From NCBI GenBank assembly GCA_020431825.1, contig JAGQHN010000002.1:1-57758 (forward strand): a DNA stretch of 57,758 bases, in the 5' to 3' direction. This DNA is from Trueperaceae bacterium. GTDB taxonomy: Bacteria > Deinococcota > Deinococci > Deinococcales > Trueperaceae. Below the pieces are notes generated by a model, which searched no databases, was not told the DNA's origin, and was given only the letters and a program-made list of their open reading frames with translations. The position numbers and the translations under genes are program-made. Positions 26,881 through 35,532 of the stretch are shown piece after piece (within the stretch, counting starts at the first letter, position 1; each line of letters begins with the position of its first letter).

Positions 26881-26925
26881 AACTTTGCTTGGATGCAGTT
26901 TCTAAAGCTTAAATGAAGCAAAGTT
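26881..26925. promoter_or_regulatory. 10-bp inverted repeat upstream of the sigma gene
   Basis: AACTTTGCTT (26881-26890) is the exact complement of AAGCAAAGTT (26916-26925), 25 bp apart, in the leader or promoter region of the sigma gene. It could be an operator or an mRNA hairpin. A further imperfect repeat (TTAGGGCCTCT at 26946, AGAGGCCTAA at 26994) lies between this and the divergent threonine aldolase gene. Confidence 0.4.
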
Positions 26926-27051
26926 ATAAACTTCACAAGCAGATATTAGGGCCTCTAATGGCTTCAGACTGTAGCTAAAGCAAAAGTTTATAGAGAGGCC
27001 TAAGACCCCTAAAATGCTCTCGAGTACCAAAAAAGCACGTTAGAATGTGCC

Positions 27052-28083
27052 ATGCCAATGATCGATTTACGTTCCGATACGGTGACCAAACCCACAGCTG
27101 TCATGCGCAAGGCTATGGCTGAAGCTGAAGTTGGTGATGATGTTTATGGTGAAGACCCTACCGTTAACCGTTTGCAGGCTTTAACGGCCGAAATGACAGG
27201 ATTTGAAGCGGCACTCTTTATGCCTACAGGGAGTCAGAGTAATCAGGTCGCTCTGGCTACGCATGCCGCCAGGGGCTACGAAGTGATTGCACCCGAAGGG
27301 GCACATATCTATGAATATGAAATAGGTGCTCTCTGCGTGCTGAGTGGACTTATCCCCAGACTGGTAAAAGCGCCTTACGGCATTCCTGAAGTCAAAGATG
27401 TGCATGATGCGATTAAGCGCAGCATCCACCAAGCGCCAACAGGCATGATTGTGCTTGAAAACACGCACAACAAAGCTGGGGGGACCATTGTGCCTATGGC
27501 GCGTAGTCAGCAGATTGCTGATCTGGCTAAAAATGAGGGGCTGCCTTTTCACCTGGACGGTGCCAGAGGGTTTAATGCAGCAGTAGCCCTGGGGCTATCG
27601 CTGGAAGCGTTTTGCAAACCTTATGATTCGGTTTCCCTTTGCCTGAGTAAAGGCCTGGGTGCACCCGTAGGCACCATGCTGGTTGGCTCAAAAGACTTTA
27701 TTGGTCGGGCTCACCGTTACCGCAAGATGTTTGGCGGTGGTATGCGGCAGGCAGGTATTTTGGCAGCAGCTGGCATTGTGGCACTCGAAACGATGATTGA
27801 CCGGCTGGCTGAAGATCATGCAAGAGCCAAAGCCTTAGCTACAGGCTTAAGCAAGCTCGAGGGCATCAGTCTAGATCTGAATAGTGTGCAGACCAATATG
27901 GTCTATTTTTCTATCGCGGATGCACCTGCTCTGGCCGGTCGTATGAAAGAAGCCGGAGTTCTATGTAATGCACTTGGTCCCACTAGCATTCGGCTGGTGA
28001 CCCATCATCATATTCGTGATGAAGACATTGAAACGGCACTTAAGGTGATTGAAGAGGCGCTCGAGCCTTCCCTTTCTGCATGA
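27052..28083 (+). CDS. ltaE: Low-specificity L-threonine aldolase
   Basis: 343 residues, PLP fold-type I. LRSDTVTKPT starts the protein, HLDGARGFNAAVALG binds PLP, and the Schiff-base lysine is in SLCLSKGLGAPVG. It splits threonine/allo-threonine to glycine and acetaldehyde. TAGAAT at 27041-27046 is 5 nt before the ATG, so the mRNA is probably leaderless. The stop overlaps aroE by 4 bp, an operon. Confidence 0.93.
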   Translation: MPMIDLRSDTVTKPTAVMRKAMAEAEVGDDVYGEDPTVNRLQALTAEMTGFEAALFMPTGSQSNQVALATHAARGYEVIAPEGAHIYEYEIGALCVLSGLIPRLVKAPYGIPEVKDVHDAIKRSIHQAPTGMIVLENTHNKAGGTIVPMARSQQIADLAKNEGLPFHLDGARGFNAAVALGLSLEAFCKPYDSVSLCLSKGLGAPVGTMLVGSKDFIGRAHRYRKMFGGGMRQAGILAAAGIVALETMIDRLAEDHARAKALATGLSKLEGISLDLNSVQTNMVYFSIADAPALAGRMKEAGVLCNALGPTSIRLVTHHHIRDEDIETALKVIEEALEPSLSA

Positions 28084-28913
28084 AACGCGTTTTCTTACTG
28101 GCGCACCCTGCCAAACACTCGGTTAGTGCGCCCATGCACAACGCTGCCTTTAAAGTCCTTGGGATTGAGGCCCATTATGAGACCCTGGATGTAGCTCCCG
28201 AAAGTTTAAGGGATGTCGTTGAAGGTCTGCGCGCCCCTGATGTTTTTGGTTCTAATGTAACGGTTCCTCATAAGCTTGCGGTTTTTCCACTTATGGATGA
28301 ACTTAGCGAGGCAGCTAAAAGCGTTGGGGCCGTTAATACCATCATAAATAAAAAGGGAAAATTACTTGGACACAATACCGATGCCACAGGCTATGTCCGT
28401 GCATTAGAAGAAGACGGGAAGTTTTCCCTAAAAGATAAAAAGATTCTGCTACTCGGCGCTGGGGGAGCTGCCAGAGCAATTGTCTATGCAGTTTTAAAAG
28501 CGGGCTGTGAGAAGCTGGCGATTTATAACCGCAGTCAGGAAAAAGCTCAGGCACTGGTAGCGGAGTTTGCCCATCTGGGCAGGCTCGAGGCCCTTTCAGA
28601 GTTAACAGAGATGCTTATTACCTCTGACCTGGTTATCAACTCAACCTCAGTAGGTATGGAGCATAACGGTATTGACCCAGACGAATCACCGTTATCACAG
28701 GGACTGATGCCAGCCCATGCCTTTGTCAGTGATATTGTTTACCGCCCTGAAAAAACGCGCTTACTCAAAGATGCTGAGGCGGCAGGGCTTAAGTTTCAGA
28801 ATGGTCTGCCGATGCTCATTTATCAGGGGGCGGAGTCATTTGAGTGCTGGACAGGCAAAAAACCCCCTATTGACCTGATGTTTGCGGCTGCCAGGGAGGC
28901 CTTAAGGTCGTAG
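28080..28913 (+). CDS. aroE: Shikimate dehydrogenase
   Basis: 277 residues. Substrate motif HSVSAPMHNAAF, catalytic Lys in NVTVPHK, AVNT, NTDATGY, the NADP loop GAGGAARA and the C-terminal QGAESFECWTG are all present. It reduces 3-dehydroshikimate in the aromatic amino acid pathway. Co-translated with ltaE through an ATGA overlap. trpF is 12 kb downstream; no other aro genes are seen. Confidence 0.95.
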   Translation: MKRVFLLAHPAKHSVSAPMHNAAFKVLGIEAHYETLDVAPESLRDVVEGLRAPDVFGSNVTVPHKLAVFPLMDELSEAAKSVGAVNTIINKKGKLLGHNTDATGYVRALEEDGKFSLKDKKILLLGAGGAARAIVYAVLKAGCEKLAIYNRSQEKAQALVAEFAHLGRLEALSELTEMLITSDLVINSTSVGMEHNGIDPDESPLSQGLMPAHAFVSDIVYRPEKTRLLKDAEAAGLKFQNGLPMLIYQGAESFECWTGKKPPIDLMFAAAREALRS

Positions 28914-28983
28914 TTGTGCTGGGTCAAATGTCAGCTGGCAATAACATATAATGAAAGGGTCGTTTTGCTAGGTGGGTTGCCAG

Positions 28984-29016
28984 GCTTATCTGACTTTCCT
29001 GAAAAGTCAGATAGGC
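28984..29016 (+). promoter_or_regulatory. Strong hairpin in the 5' leader of the GH26 gene
   Basis: TATCTGACTTT (28987-28997) and AAAGTCAGATA (29003-29013) pair perfectly across a 5-base loop; the stem can extend to about 14 bp with one wobble. It lies 10 bp before the GGGAGG ribosome site and after a TATAAT-like box near 28947. No T-run follows. Likely an mRNA stabiliser or translation control element. Confidence 0.55.
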
Positions 29017-29037
29017 TTAACCATAGGGAGGTTAGTA

Positions 29038-30081
29038 GTGCGGCGTTTCATCTTTTTCTTTTTAGTGGTCGGACTTCTTGGTGCATGCTCGAGTACTGCC
29101 ACGGCACCATCCTTTGAGCTTTCCATGACAGCAGGAAGCTATTATCACGGGGTTTACCCAGGAAGTGACACGGGCGACGAAAGTGATATTAGTTTGGCTC
29201 ATTTGCAAAGTTATGAGACCCTCGCAGGGCGTAAAGCTGCCTGGGTTTATTTTTCCAACGAGTGGTACAAATCAAGAGCTTTTCCCTGGGCTACGGCAAA
29301 GTGGATTAGAGAGACAGGTTCTTTACCATTTATCCGCCTAATGCTCCGCTCTTCGCCAGAAATTAGCGTGGAAGAGACGACCTTTAGCCTCGAGCGTATT
29401 GTTGCAGGTGAGCTAGATGACGACTTGCGTGCCTGGGGTAAAGCTGCAGCAAATTTTGGTACGCCTCTGATTGTTGAGTGGGGCGGCGAAATGAATGGTT
29501 ACTGGTTTCACTGGAATGCCTACTGGCATGGTAAAGAAGCAGGTACCGAACTTTATAAGCAGGCTTATCGGCACATTGTAGAGACCATGCGCGGCGAGGG
29601 TGCCAGTAATATTACCTGGGTTTTTCACGTTAATGGTGACGATGATCCCTCGGCTGCCTGGAATCGCTTTGAAAACTATTATCCAGGCCATGATGTCATT
29701 AACTGGATTGGTATTTCGATGTATAGTGCGCAAACGCCCTATGACAGCTACTGGACAAATTTTAGAACAAGCATGGACGCCCTTATGCCTCGTCTTGATG
29801 CTATGAGTGACGGTAAACCCGTCTTTCTCATTGAACTGGGTGCGCCTGCCTATAATGCACTTGGTCGTTCGGTGGACTGGGTGGATGGCGCCCTGGGAGA
29901 TATTCTGGCAAACCGCTGGGACACCCTGCGTGGGTTTTCCTGGTGGAACGAGGCCTGGGCAAATGACACTAATCCCGCCCATGATACAGATATGCGCCTG
30001 GAAACGGTGCCAGGCTTAGCAGAGGTGTTTCAGCGCCGATTAGCTACGCCTCGAGTACTCGAGCGGTTCACCTTCGAATAA
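29038..30081 (+). CDS. GH26-like glycoside hydrolase, lipoprotein (beta-mannanase type)
   Basis: About 347 residues from a GTG at 29038, preceded by GGGAGG. The N-terminus RRFIFFFLVVGLLGAC is a lipoprotein signal with Cys17, so the enzyme is tethered outside the membrane. The catalytic domain shows VEWGGEMNGYWFHW (acid/base Glu) and VFLIELG (nucleophile Glu), the GH26 pattern, and WWNEAW late. Expected to cut beta-mannan or mixed glucan and feed oligosaccharides to an importer such as the one at 7-11 kb; that link is inference. The lipobox codons themselves carry a CTCGAG. Confidence 0.8.
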   Translation: MRRFIFFFLVVGLLGACSSTATAPSFELSMTAGSYYHGVYPGSDTGDESDISLAHLQSYETLAGRKAAWVYFSNEWYKSRAFPWATAKWIRETGSLPFIRLMLRSSPEISVEETTFSLERIVAGELDDDLRAWGKAAANFGTPLIVEWGGEMNGYWFHWNAYWHGKEAGTELYKQAYRHIVETMRGEGASNITWVFHVNGDDDPSAAWNRFENYYPGHDVINWIGISMYSAQTPYDSYWTNFRTSMDALMPRLDAMSDGKPVFLIELGAPAYNALGRSVDWVDGALGDILANRWDTLRGFSWWNEAWANDTNPAHDTDMRLETVPGLAEVFQRRLATPRVLERFTFE

Positions 30082-30094
30082 GTAATACCTTCCT

Positions 30095-30134
30095 AACTAA
30101 GGGCTCAGGGCCTATGTTTGTGCCCTTAGTTTTG
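30095..30134 (+). terminator. Intrinsic terminator after the GH26 gene
   Basis: AACTAAGGGC (30095-30104) pairs with GCCCTTAGTT (30122-30131), followed by TTTG. The loop is 17 bases, longer than usual. Confidence 0.7.
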
Positions 30135-30246
30135 CATTTGGGTCAAAAGTTCAAATGTAACAAAGTTGTAATTTCGGCCTCCTATAGTGAGACTACTATG
30201 AGATCCCACCACTTTAGCTGCCTCATCTACAGAGAGGTAGATTTGC

Positions 30247-32001
30247 ATGGCTGATACCGATACAAGTTTGGCAGTTGAACTGGCACTGCTCCGAAGTGAA
30301 GAGCGGTTCAAGGATTTTGCTGCCTTAGCTGCTGATATTTTCTGGGAAACGGACGAGTTTTTTACGATTACTTTTCTTTCAGAGCAGCAGGAAAAAATCA
30401 CGGGTATCAGTACCGAAATCTGGTTTGCTCACAGTTATTTAGAGCACATAGGGCAGCTTGTGGCTGATCAGCAGATGAGAGACCTGCATGAGCAGGATTT
30501 ACTCGAACATAAGGACTTTAGTATTGATTATCAGTTTACAAAACCCAGTGGTGAGCTTTGTGTTTTACAGGCAAAAGCCAAACCAGTCTTTAACCATTCG
30601 GGTAGGTTTAAGGGCTACCGGGGCATCGCCAAAGACTGCACCGAATCCTACTGGTTAGCCAAACAGCTCGAGCATCGCGCCATCTATGATGATTTGACAG
30701 GTCTCGTCAATCGCCGGGAGTTTGAGTTGCGCTTAGAACGTCTGGTTTCTGAAACGCACAGCAGTAAAAAAGAGCATGTATTTTGCTACCTTGATCTTGA
30801 CCAGTTCAAAATTGTGAATGATACGGTGGGTCACTTAGCTGGTGATCAGCTGCTTAAGCAGGTTGCCGATTTGCTTAAGCGTGATGTGCGCAGTACAGAC
30901 ACTCTAGCCCGCCTGGGCGGCGATGAATTTGGCATTTTGCTTGAAAGTTGCCCGTTGGGCCGAGCTGCCATTATTGCTGAAAAATTGATTTCCGATTTAA
31001 CCAAGTACAGTTTTACCTGGAATGAAAAAATCTTTAAGGTTGGTGTCAGTATTGGCCTCGTGGTCATTAACCAGGACACTGCCACCGCCACACAAGTGAT
31101 GTCTCAGGCCGATATTGCTTGTTACGCCGCCAAAGATCTGGGCCGCAACCGTTTTCATATTTATCAACAAGAAGATCATGAATCGAGTCAGCGGCATTCT
31201 GATCTGTTGCAAGTAAGTCAGATTCAACAGGCATTAAATGAAAATCGCTTTTGCCTTTATTATCAGTTTATTACGCCCCTCGAGATTGAACTCGAGCCCT
31301 ACTATGAAATTTTGGTAAGGCTCAAGGACCGAGACGGCAAACTGGTGCCACCGGGTGCTTTTATCCCCGCTGCCGAGCGCTATAATCTAATGCCAGAAAT
31401 TGATCGCTGGGTTATGCGCCATGTGCTGGTAGAGTCGCAGCATATTTTTTCTCGACTACCTTTTGGTCAGATAGCCATGAATCTGTCGGGAACCTCACTC
31501 AACGACCCACAACTGGCCAGCTATGTAAAGAGTCTGCTTAAAGTCTCGAGCCTGCCCCCAGAAAGAATTTGTTTTGAAATCACCGAAACTGCGGTCGTCA
31601 GCAATTTGGGTGAAGCACTGGTTTTTATTTCGGAGATGCGCAAACTAGGGATTCGTTTTGCGCTTGATGATTTTGGTAGTGGACTCTCATCTTTTTCTTA
31701 TTTGAAACGTTTTGAGGTTGATTTTTTAAAGATAGATGGCAGTCTGGTGCGTGATATGACCACCGACTATACCGATCAGGTCATGGTGCAGGCTATTAAT
31801 CAAATTGGTCATGCTATGAATATTCATACCATTGCAGAGTTTGTAGAAACCGAAGATGATATCGCTCTGCTAAAAAGTTTTAAGGTTGATTATGCTCAAG
31901 GTTTTGCCATAAGTAGGCCATCTCCCATTGAAGATCTCGAGAAGACCCTCAATTCGCAAGCTTATGAAAAGTATCTGGCACTTGCCCAAAGTGCGGACTA
32001 A
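30247..32001 (+). CDS. PAS-GGDEF-EAL protein (cyclic di-GMP synthesis and/or breakdown)
   Basis: 584 residues. A PAS-like sensor (about 15-135, ending FKGYRGIAKDCTE) is followed by GGDEF (RLGGDEFG, near residue 223) with an inhibitory-site RSTD five residues before it. The EAL domain starts near 350 (YYEILVRL in place of EALVR) and continues with DDFGSGLSSF and FLKIDGSLV. Both catalytic sites look usable. No membrane helix, so it is cytoplasmic. GAGAGGT precedes the ATG. Single gene, with a promoter presumably in the 165-bp gap before it. Confidence 0.93.
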   Translation: MADTDTSLAVELALLRSEERFKDFAALAADIFWETDEFFTITFLSEQQEKITGISTEIWFAHSYLEHIGQLVADQQMRDLHEQDLLEHKDFSIDYQFTKPSGELCVLQAKAKPVFNHSGRFKGYRGIAKDCTESYWLAKQLEHRAIYDDLTGLVNRREFELRLERLVSETHSSKKEHVFCYLDLDQFKIVNDTVGHLAGDQLLKQVADLLKRDVRSTDTLARLGGDEFGILLESCPLGRAAIIAEKLISDLTKYSFTWNEKIFKVGVSIGLVVINQDTATATQVMSQADIACYAAKDLGRNRFHIYQQEDHESSQRHSDLLQVSQIQQALNENRFCLYYQFITPLEIELEPYYEILVRLKDRDGKLVPPGAFIPAAERYNLMPEIDRWVMRHVLVESQHIFSRLPFGQIAMNLSGTSLNDPQLASYVKSLLKVSSLPPERICFEITETAVVSNLGEALVFISEMRKLGIRFALDDFGSGLSSFSYLKRFEVDFLKIDGSLVRDMTTDYTDQVMVQAINQIGHAMNIHTIAEFVETEDDIALLKSFKVDYAQGFAISRPSPIEDLEKTLNSQAYEKYLALAQSAD

Positions 32002-32151
32002 CTCAAAGAGTTAAATACAGCCCGGTTCTTCACCAACTAGCTTTCGACCCTAACCTCTGTTGGGTCTTCGACTATTTGCCTTTTCAACAAAGCTTGCACC
32101 AGCATTACTTATTGGAAAGGCTATATGATAGAAGCTGAAAAGGGAGTGACC

Positions 32152-33057
32152 ATGCTGCAAGGTATCTTGCCCATCCTATTTATTCCTTTTAAAGGGAGTG
32201 GCGAGATTGACGAGCCAGGATTAAAAAGGCTAATTCAGTTTGAACTCGAGACTGGGGTCCATGGCCTGGGTATCAATGGTTTTTCCAGTGAAGCTTATAA
32301 GCTAAGCCCTCAGGAACAGGCTCGAGTCATTGAGATTCTGGCTACCGAAGTGGCTGGACAGGTGCCGCTTATTTTTGGGGTAAGAGCGGAAAGTATGCGA
32401 GAGGCTGCGCAACAACTAAGGCGATTACGTCAGTTTAAGCCAGCTGTCTTTATGACCTTGCCCCCCGACGAACTTGATAAAACTGCCCTGAAAAACTACT
32501 ATATTGATTTGAGCTGGGCAGTTGATATACCGCTTATGATCAGGCAGGAGTCGCCGCTTAGAGAGGGTGATTGTCGACTTTCTGTTGAAGATTTGGCAGC
32601 CATGACGTTTCGCGCTGATGGCATCCAGTATTTCAAATTTGAGGGTGAAGATGCCCCGCAGAAAATGGACGCTTTACACAAGCTAATTGGTGGTCTGGAT
32701 GTTGCTTTTTTTGGTAGTAGTGGCGGGCTTAACTTTCTTGCCGAGGCCAAGATGGGCGCCAGTGGCTTACTGCCCGGAGCGGGCTTTAACGAGATTTTTA
32801 TGAAGGTCTGGCATGCCTACGAGCACCTGAATATTCGTAAGGTAAGAGAGCTTTTGCTCGAGTATCACGAGCTTATTGCAGGGGTCTCGAGCCGCGGTTA
32901 TGAGTTCTCACTGCATGCCCGTAAACAGCTGATGAAACGAGCTGGCTATATTGAGACCAGTCTGGTTCGGGGACCAACCATTCCCTTTACTGAGCAAGAT
33001 GCCCAAAGTATTTTTGCCATGGCCGATAAATTTAACCTGAGAATTGCCCGCAAGTAA
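32152..33057 (+). CDS. DapA/NanA-family (dihydrodipicolinate synthase-like) protein
   Basis: About 301 residues from the ATG at 32152 (GGGAG upstream; an ATG at 32125 is also possible). Single TIM barrel of the pyruvate-lyase family: GINGFSSEAYKLS replaces the GTTGE loop, and the Schiff-base lysine is in QYFKFEG (about K161). The Tyr usually found in the YNxP loop is not there; the matching stretch reads LMIRQESP. Dihydrodipicolinate synthase itself is therefore unlikely; a sugar-acid aldolase or dehydratase is possible. Stands alone. Confidence 0.8.
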   Translation: MLQGILPILFIPFKGSGEIDEPGLKRLIQFELETGVHGLGINGFSSEAYKLSPQEQARVIEILATEVAGQVPLIFGVRAESMREAAQQLRRLRQFKPAVFMTLPPDELDKTALKNYYIDLSWAVDIPLMIRQESPLREGDCRLSVEDLAAMTFRADGIQYFKFEGEDAPQKMDALHKLIGGLDVAFFGSSGGLNFLAEAKMGASGLLPGAGFNEIFMKVWHAYEHLNIRKVRELLLEYHELIAGVSSRGYEFSLHARKQLMKRAGYIETSLVRGPTIPFTEQDAQSIFAMADKFNLRIARK

Positions 33058-33341
33058 CAACTGATACCAAAAGGCTTAAATGAGTTCCATCGTTGGAGTT
33101 GTCTAAGGGTAAGCATTTAATATCATAAAAGATATTAAAACCGCACTCTGGTATGAGATATCTCTCGTTCCCAGGTTGTTATAGCTAGAGTATTGATTAC
33201 GGATAATGTTTAAGAAAACCCTATGGGCCCAATTTATAAAGCCCAGTGATTTATTGAGGCAGTGACCGAGAAATGTGCTGGATTGAACTCGAGCCTCTGA
33301 CTTTAGACTAAGCCAGCTGGTTTATCTCTTATACTCTAGCT

Positions 33342-34277
33342 ATGCAAAAAAATAGGGCGCAGCGCTGGCTTCTCGGACTTAGCGCCTCTCTCTTGTTGAT
33401 ATCACTGATTGCTCGTTTAGGCAATATTCACTGGTCAGCTGATTTACTGGCGCTGTTTCCAGATGTTTACTTTTATCTTGCTCTGCTCCTTTTGATTATA
33501 GGATTTGTGCAGAAAAACAAACTGGCTTTGCTTTTTTGTTTGATGTGTCTGATCCTAAATGGAAGTCTGTTGTATAGCTATTTGCCTTTTCAAAAGCTCG
33601 AGCCTACTGCTGAACCCGAACTTAGATTTTATATGCATAACCTTTACTACCTCAATTCAGATTTGGAAACTGCCCTGTCCGAAATAAATAAGTACGACCC
33701 TGACATTGTTTTTTTGATGGAGTATTCCGAAGCTATTCAAGCTCAGATTGAGTCAGCCTTTACTGCCTATCCCTATCGTCTTATTGAACCCAGTCGCTAT
33801 ACCATGGGCCTGGCTTTATTTAGCCGCATTCCTCTTGCCACTGAGAGGGTGAGGCGCTTTCCTGAAACGCGTATTCCTATTTTTGATATCAGCTTTCAAC
33901 TTGGGGGTGAAACGTTTAGTTTTGTTGGAGCGCACCCCTGGCCACCTTTGCTTGGATGGGGGCAGTTACACCGTGATCAAATTGCCTCTATAGCCAGGGT
34001 TGCTTCGGAAGCGCCGCATCCGCTCCTGGTTGCTGGTGATTTTAATGCTTCACAGTGGTCCTATGCGTTACGACATCTTATGCAAGAAGCTCGAGTCCAG
34101 GATGCTGCAAAAGGCTTTGGGTTGCGCAAGTCATGGCGGTATAACCTTTTGTTCAAATTACCTCTTGACCACGTTATGGTTTCAGAGGGACTTACGGTAT
34201 TAAAGGTTCAGCATGGTCAGCATGGTGGTTCAGACCATGCCCCTCTAATCATAGATATTTCTCTTAAAACTCCCTAG
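33342..34277 (+). CDS. Membrane-anchored endonuclease/exonuclease/phosphatase (EEP) family protein
   Basis: 311 residues. Two or three N-terminal hydrophobic segments (about 10-85) are followed by an EEP domain with its motifs in order: FLMEYSE (metal Glu), VAGDFNAS, LDHVMVS and GGSDHAPLII. Such proteins cut phosphodiester or phosphate bonds outside the membrane; substrate unknown. TATACT at 33330-33335 is 6 nt before the ATG, so it is probably leaderless. Confidence 0.88.
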   Translation: MQKNRAQRWLLGLSASLLLISLIARLGNIHWSADLLALFPDVYFYLALLLLIIGFVQKNKLALLFCLMCLILNGSLLYSYLPFQKLEPTAEPELRFYMHNLYYLNSDLETALSEINKYDPDIVFLMEYSEAIQAQIESAFTAYPYRLIEPSRYTMGLALFSRIPLATERVRRFPETRIPIFDISFQLGGETFSFVGAHPWPPLLGWGQLHRDQIASIARVASEAPHPLLVAGDFNASQWSYALRHLMQEARVQDAAKGFGLRKSWRYNLLFKLPLDHVMVSEGLTVLKVQHGQHGGSDHAPLIIDISLKTP

Positions 34278-34311
34278 TTTTGGGTCTTTTGCGTGATTTT
34301 TATGCATAGTC

Positions 34312-34340
34312 TTGACGAATAGCGTATTTACTGCTATACT
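34312..34340 (+). promoter_or_regulatory. Near-consensus sigma-70 promoter with no gene behind it
   Basis: TTGACG (34312-34317) and TATACT (34335-34340) are exactly 17 bp apart. The next gene on this strand starts 4 kb away, and a terminator begins 12 bp after the -10 box. See the ncRNA entry that follows it. Confidence 0.55.
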
Positions 34341-34346
34341 CTTATT

Positions 34347-34377
34347 TATCAGCGCTTAAGAAAGCGCGATTTTTTTT
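34347..34377 (+). ncRNA. Possible ~31-nt promoter-terminator transcript; also terminator of the EEP gene
   Basis: Start is predicted about 7 bp after TATACT. GCGCTT (34352-34357) pairs with AAGCGC (34362-34367) over a 4-base loop, followed by eight T (34370-34377), a strong terminator. If the upstream promoter is active, the product is a roughly 31-nt RNA made almost wholly of the hairpin. The hairpin also terminates the EEP transcript. Expression is unproven. Confidence 0.35.
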
Positions 34378-34395
34378 GCCCCTACCCAGATCAAG

Positions 34396-35532
34396 CTAAG
34401 TCCAGATGTAAAGCTCACTTGCATTAGTTCCCCGCGTTAGCTTAGGTGGATTCATACCAAGAGCGCGGTATCCTCCTTTTACCGCGGACCAGATAAGGCC
34501 CTGTAGACTGGCTTTTTCTCCGTGTAGATTTCTGGCTGCCTGAAGCTCCTCAGCTAAGACGAGATTGGGGCTCGAGCCACTCGAGTCCGTACCCAGTGCG
34601 ACCGTAATCCCATGTTTGGCATAAAGTTCCCAGGGAAAACGACCACACTCGAGGGCTGTATTTGAACGTGGACAGTGCACCACCACACAGCCAGACGTTT
34701 GTACGGCTTTAACATCATTTTCGTCAACATTCACCATGTGAATTAGGGTGGGTTGAGCTTCTAGAACGTTCAGCTCTTTAAGATACTGAACCGGGCTGAC
34801 CCCCGGTGCTTGCCAGTAGGGCATAAAGGGTTTGTACAATTCCCATAGGGGACCGCTGGCATCTTTATAAAGGGCCAGCTCGTGTGCACTTTCAGCCACA
34901 TGAATTTGCAGGGGTAACTGGTTTTGTTTTGCCAGAGTTACCAGTTTTTTGAGTAGCGGTTCACTCACTGTATGCGGTGTATGCGGGCTTAGTCCTACGC
35001 GCATACCGCCTGGGCGCTCTAGTTCTTTAAAGCGTTTGAGTAAGCGCACTGTCTCATTAAATTCTTGGTCGGCGTCAGCCGGGTCCGGTGCAAAAACTTC
35101 CCAGTAAGCCACCCCTTTTAACTCTGAGCGCAAGAGGTAAACCATGACATCTTCTTCCGTTACAATGTCACCAATCGTGTCAATACCTTGCTTTTGTAGC
35201 TGAATAATGCCGTCTTTGGCTGCTTCAAGATTTCTTTTGCCTGAGCGGTCATGCCCAATCACTTTCCGAATAAAATCTTCGTAGCTCCCAGGTGAAAAAG
35301 GCATACTGCTTAGATCAAGATGCATATGCGCATTTACGGGTGCGGGGGACAGGGCCAGGCCAGCGTTTTCAAGCCTAGCATCGGGAAACTGAGACTTAAG
35401 CTGCTCGAGTTCATCAACCGCTATAATCTGCGTCTCTGCCTGAACTGTCTGTAAAGCAACGCCAGCCCCCAATCTTGGTATTCCTAAACCATTGTAGACG
35501 ACATCAGCCGTGAGTAGTTTTCGGTCAATCAT
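34396..35532 (-). CDS. Amidohydrolase, possible 6-amino-6-deoxyfutalosine deaminase
   Basis: 378 residues of the SsnA/MtaD (TrzA-AtzA) amidohydrolase group. Metal ligands: NAHMHLD, HVAES, the IHMVNV His, and GTDSSGSSPN. In Deinococcus, a chlorohydrolase-like member of this group deaminates aminodeoxyfutalosine in the menaquinone pathway; assignment here rests on resemblance and is tentative. No other mqn genes are in the window. It starts exactly where bamA ends (35532/35533), so both are on one mRNA. Confidence 0.75.
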   Translation of the reverse strand: MIDRKLLTADVVYNGLGIPRLGAGVALQTVQAETQIIAVDELEQLKSQFPDARLENAGLALSPAPVNAHMHLDLSSMPFSPGSYEDFIRKVIGHDRSGKRNLEAAKDGIIQLQKQGIDTIGDIVTEEDVMVYLLRSELKGVAYWEVFAPDPADADQEFNETVRLLKRFKELERPGGMRVGLSPHTPHTVSEPLLKKLVTLAKQNQLPLQIHVAESAHELALYKDASGPLWELYKPFMPYWQAPGVSPVQYLKELNVLEAQPTLIHMVNVDENDVKAVQTSGCVVVHCPRSNTALECGRFPWELYAKHGITVALGTDSSGSSPNLVLAEELQAARNLHGEKASLQGLIWSAVKGGYRALGMNPPKLTRGTNASELYIWT

